Assembly: GCF_007855645.1 (NCBI RefSeq)
Contig: NZ_CP042261.1
Span: 414,501 to 478,500, forward strand
Origin: Qingshengfaniella alkalisoli
GTDB taxonomy: Bacteria; Pseudomonadota; Alphaproteobacteria; Rhodobacterales; Rhodobacteraceae
Direction: 5' to 3'
DNA length: 64,000 nucleotides
Shown here: piece by piece, positions 63,699-64,000 of the stretch
How positions within the stretch are numbered: position 1 is the stretch's first letter
Layout: every line of letters starts with the position of its first letter
Notes under the pieces: generated by a model
Told to the model about the DNA's origin: nothing
Databases searched by the model: none
The model's input: only the letters and a program-made list of their open reading frames with translations
Made by a program: the position numbers and the translations under genes

Positions 63699-64000
63699 TG
63701 CGCGTCGAGGTCAGGAAAGAGAGCTTCCGGCTGGCGGAGGTGTTCACCATCTCGCGCGGCTCCAAGACCAGCGCGGACGTGGTGACGGTGTCCATAGAGG
63801 ACGGGGGCGTGATCGGCTGGGGTGAATGTGTGCCCTATGCGCGCTATGACGAGACGCTCGATTCCGTTGCGAATCAGATCCGTGGCTTGCCCGAGCGGTT
63901 TGATCGCCAAATGTTGCAGGGGCTTTTGCAGTCCGGGGCAGCGCGGAACGCGGTGGATTGCGCGTTGTGGGATCTGGAGGCGAAAAAGGCTGGCAAGCCT
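63698..64000 (+). CDS. dgcA: Enolase-superfamily epimerase, DgcA-type (N-terminal part)
   Basis: The gene continues past the right edge; 101 residues are visible. They form the N-terminal capping domain of a muconate-lactonizing/dipeptide-epimerase-like enzyme: ISRGSKTSADVVTVSIEDGG, WGECVPYARYDETLDSV and NAVDCALWDLEAKKAG. In the DgcN-DgcA pathway the partner racemises N-acetyl-D-glutamate to the L form. The start overlaps the dgcN stop by 1 bp (TGATG). The catalytic barrel residues are outside the window, so the DgcA assignment relies on context. Confidence 0.8.
   Translation, partial: MRVEVRKESFRLAEVFTISRGSKTSADVVTVSIEDGGVIGWGECVPYARYDETLDSVANQIRGLPERFDRQMLQGLLQSGAARNAVDCALWDLEAKKAGKP

Overview
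The window is gene-dense, high-GC DNA from an alphaproteobacterium, almost certainly a marine Rhodobacteraceae/Roseobacter-group member. The pointers are a 44-residue aa3-type cytochrome oxidase subunit IV, DmdC-like acyl-CoA dehydrogenases, a VPLPA-CTERM sorting tail, a catalytically degenerate dihydroorotase beside pyrB, the DUF4175/TIGR02302 protein and the many 4-bp ATGA overlaps between neighbouring genes. I see no tRNA, rRNA, CRISPR array, insertion sequence or prophage. This looks like ordinary chromosome with a few unusual cassettes.

Layout. 0-6.5 kb: fatty-acid beta-oxidation (GST, fadA, cupin, fadJ; then MerR and a DmdC-type acyl-CoA dehydrogenase). 6.5-12.8 kb: two hotdog thioesterases and a MATE pump, pyrD, a periplasmic 5'-nucleotidase and an outer-membrane barrel. 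12.9-15.3 kb: gloA, thyX, a cold-shock gene and an ArsC/Spx-like gene. 15.25-17.8 kb: a four-gene bufferin-type RiPP operon (precursor bufA, MNIO enzyme bufB, partner bufC, DoxX), which is the most novel system here. 18-23.5 kb: thrS, then a pyrB / PH-domain / pseudo-pyrC / plsY operon. 23.6-30 kb: a family-4-like uracil-DNA glycosylase, moaB and an RND efflux pair. 30-36 kb: a DsbD-N-like protein, YqgE, Sua5, a second DmdC-like dehydrogenase with a metallo-beta-lactamase-fold hydrolase, cytochrome oxidase subunit IV and a lipoprotein. 36-40.5 kb: azlCD and the fdhD-mobA-mobB-moeA molybdenum-cofactor operon. 40.5-48.8 kb: greA, ETF-QO, a TPR protein, ispE, a polyprenyl synthase, a TrmN6-like methyltransferase and a DUF465 protein. 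48.8-51.5 kb: phaB, phaA and a TlpA-like thioredoxin. 51.6-55.2 kb: argH, three tiny lipoprotein genes and lysA. 55.3-64 kb: a DUF4175 protein, ftsEX-plsC, a flavin-binding protein, a VPLPA-CTERM protein and the dgcN-dgcA pair for D-glutamate use.

Functional links. Beta-oxidation (fadA/fadJ and two acyl-CoA dehydrogenases) passes electrons through ETF to the ETF-QO encoded here, and phaAB can divert acetyl-CoA to polyhydroxybutyrate. pyrB, pseudo-pyrC, pyrD and thyX are parts of pyrimidine synthesis. The Moco genes serve molybdo-enzymes encoded elsewhere.

Two reading-frame lesions lie within 1.3 kb of each other between argH and the DUF4175 gene: a one-base insertion in a G-run in lysA and a 5-bp tandem duplication in a small lipoprotein gene. 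These are either local sequence errors or real lesions, and need raw-read checking. Start codons were moved from the longest open frame wherever a Shine-Dalgarno sequence or family alignment favoured an internal start.
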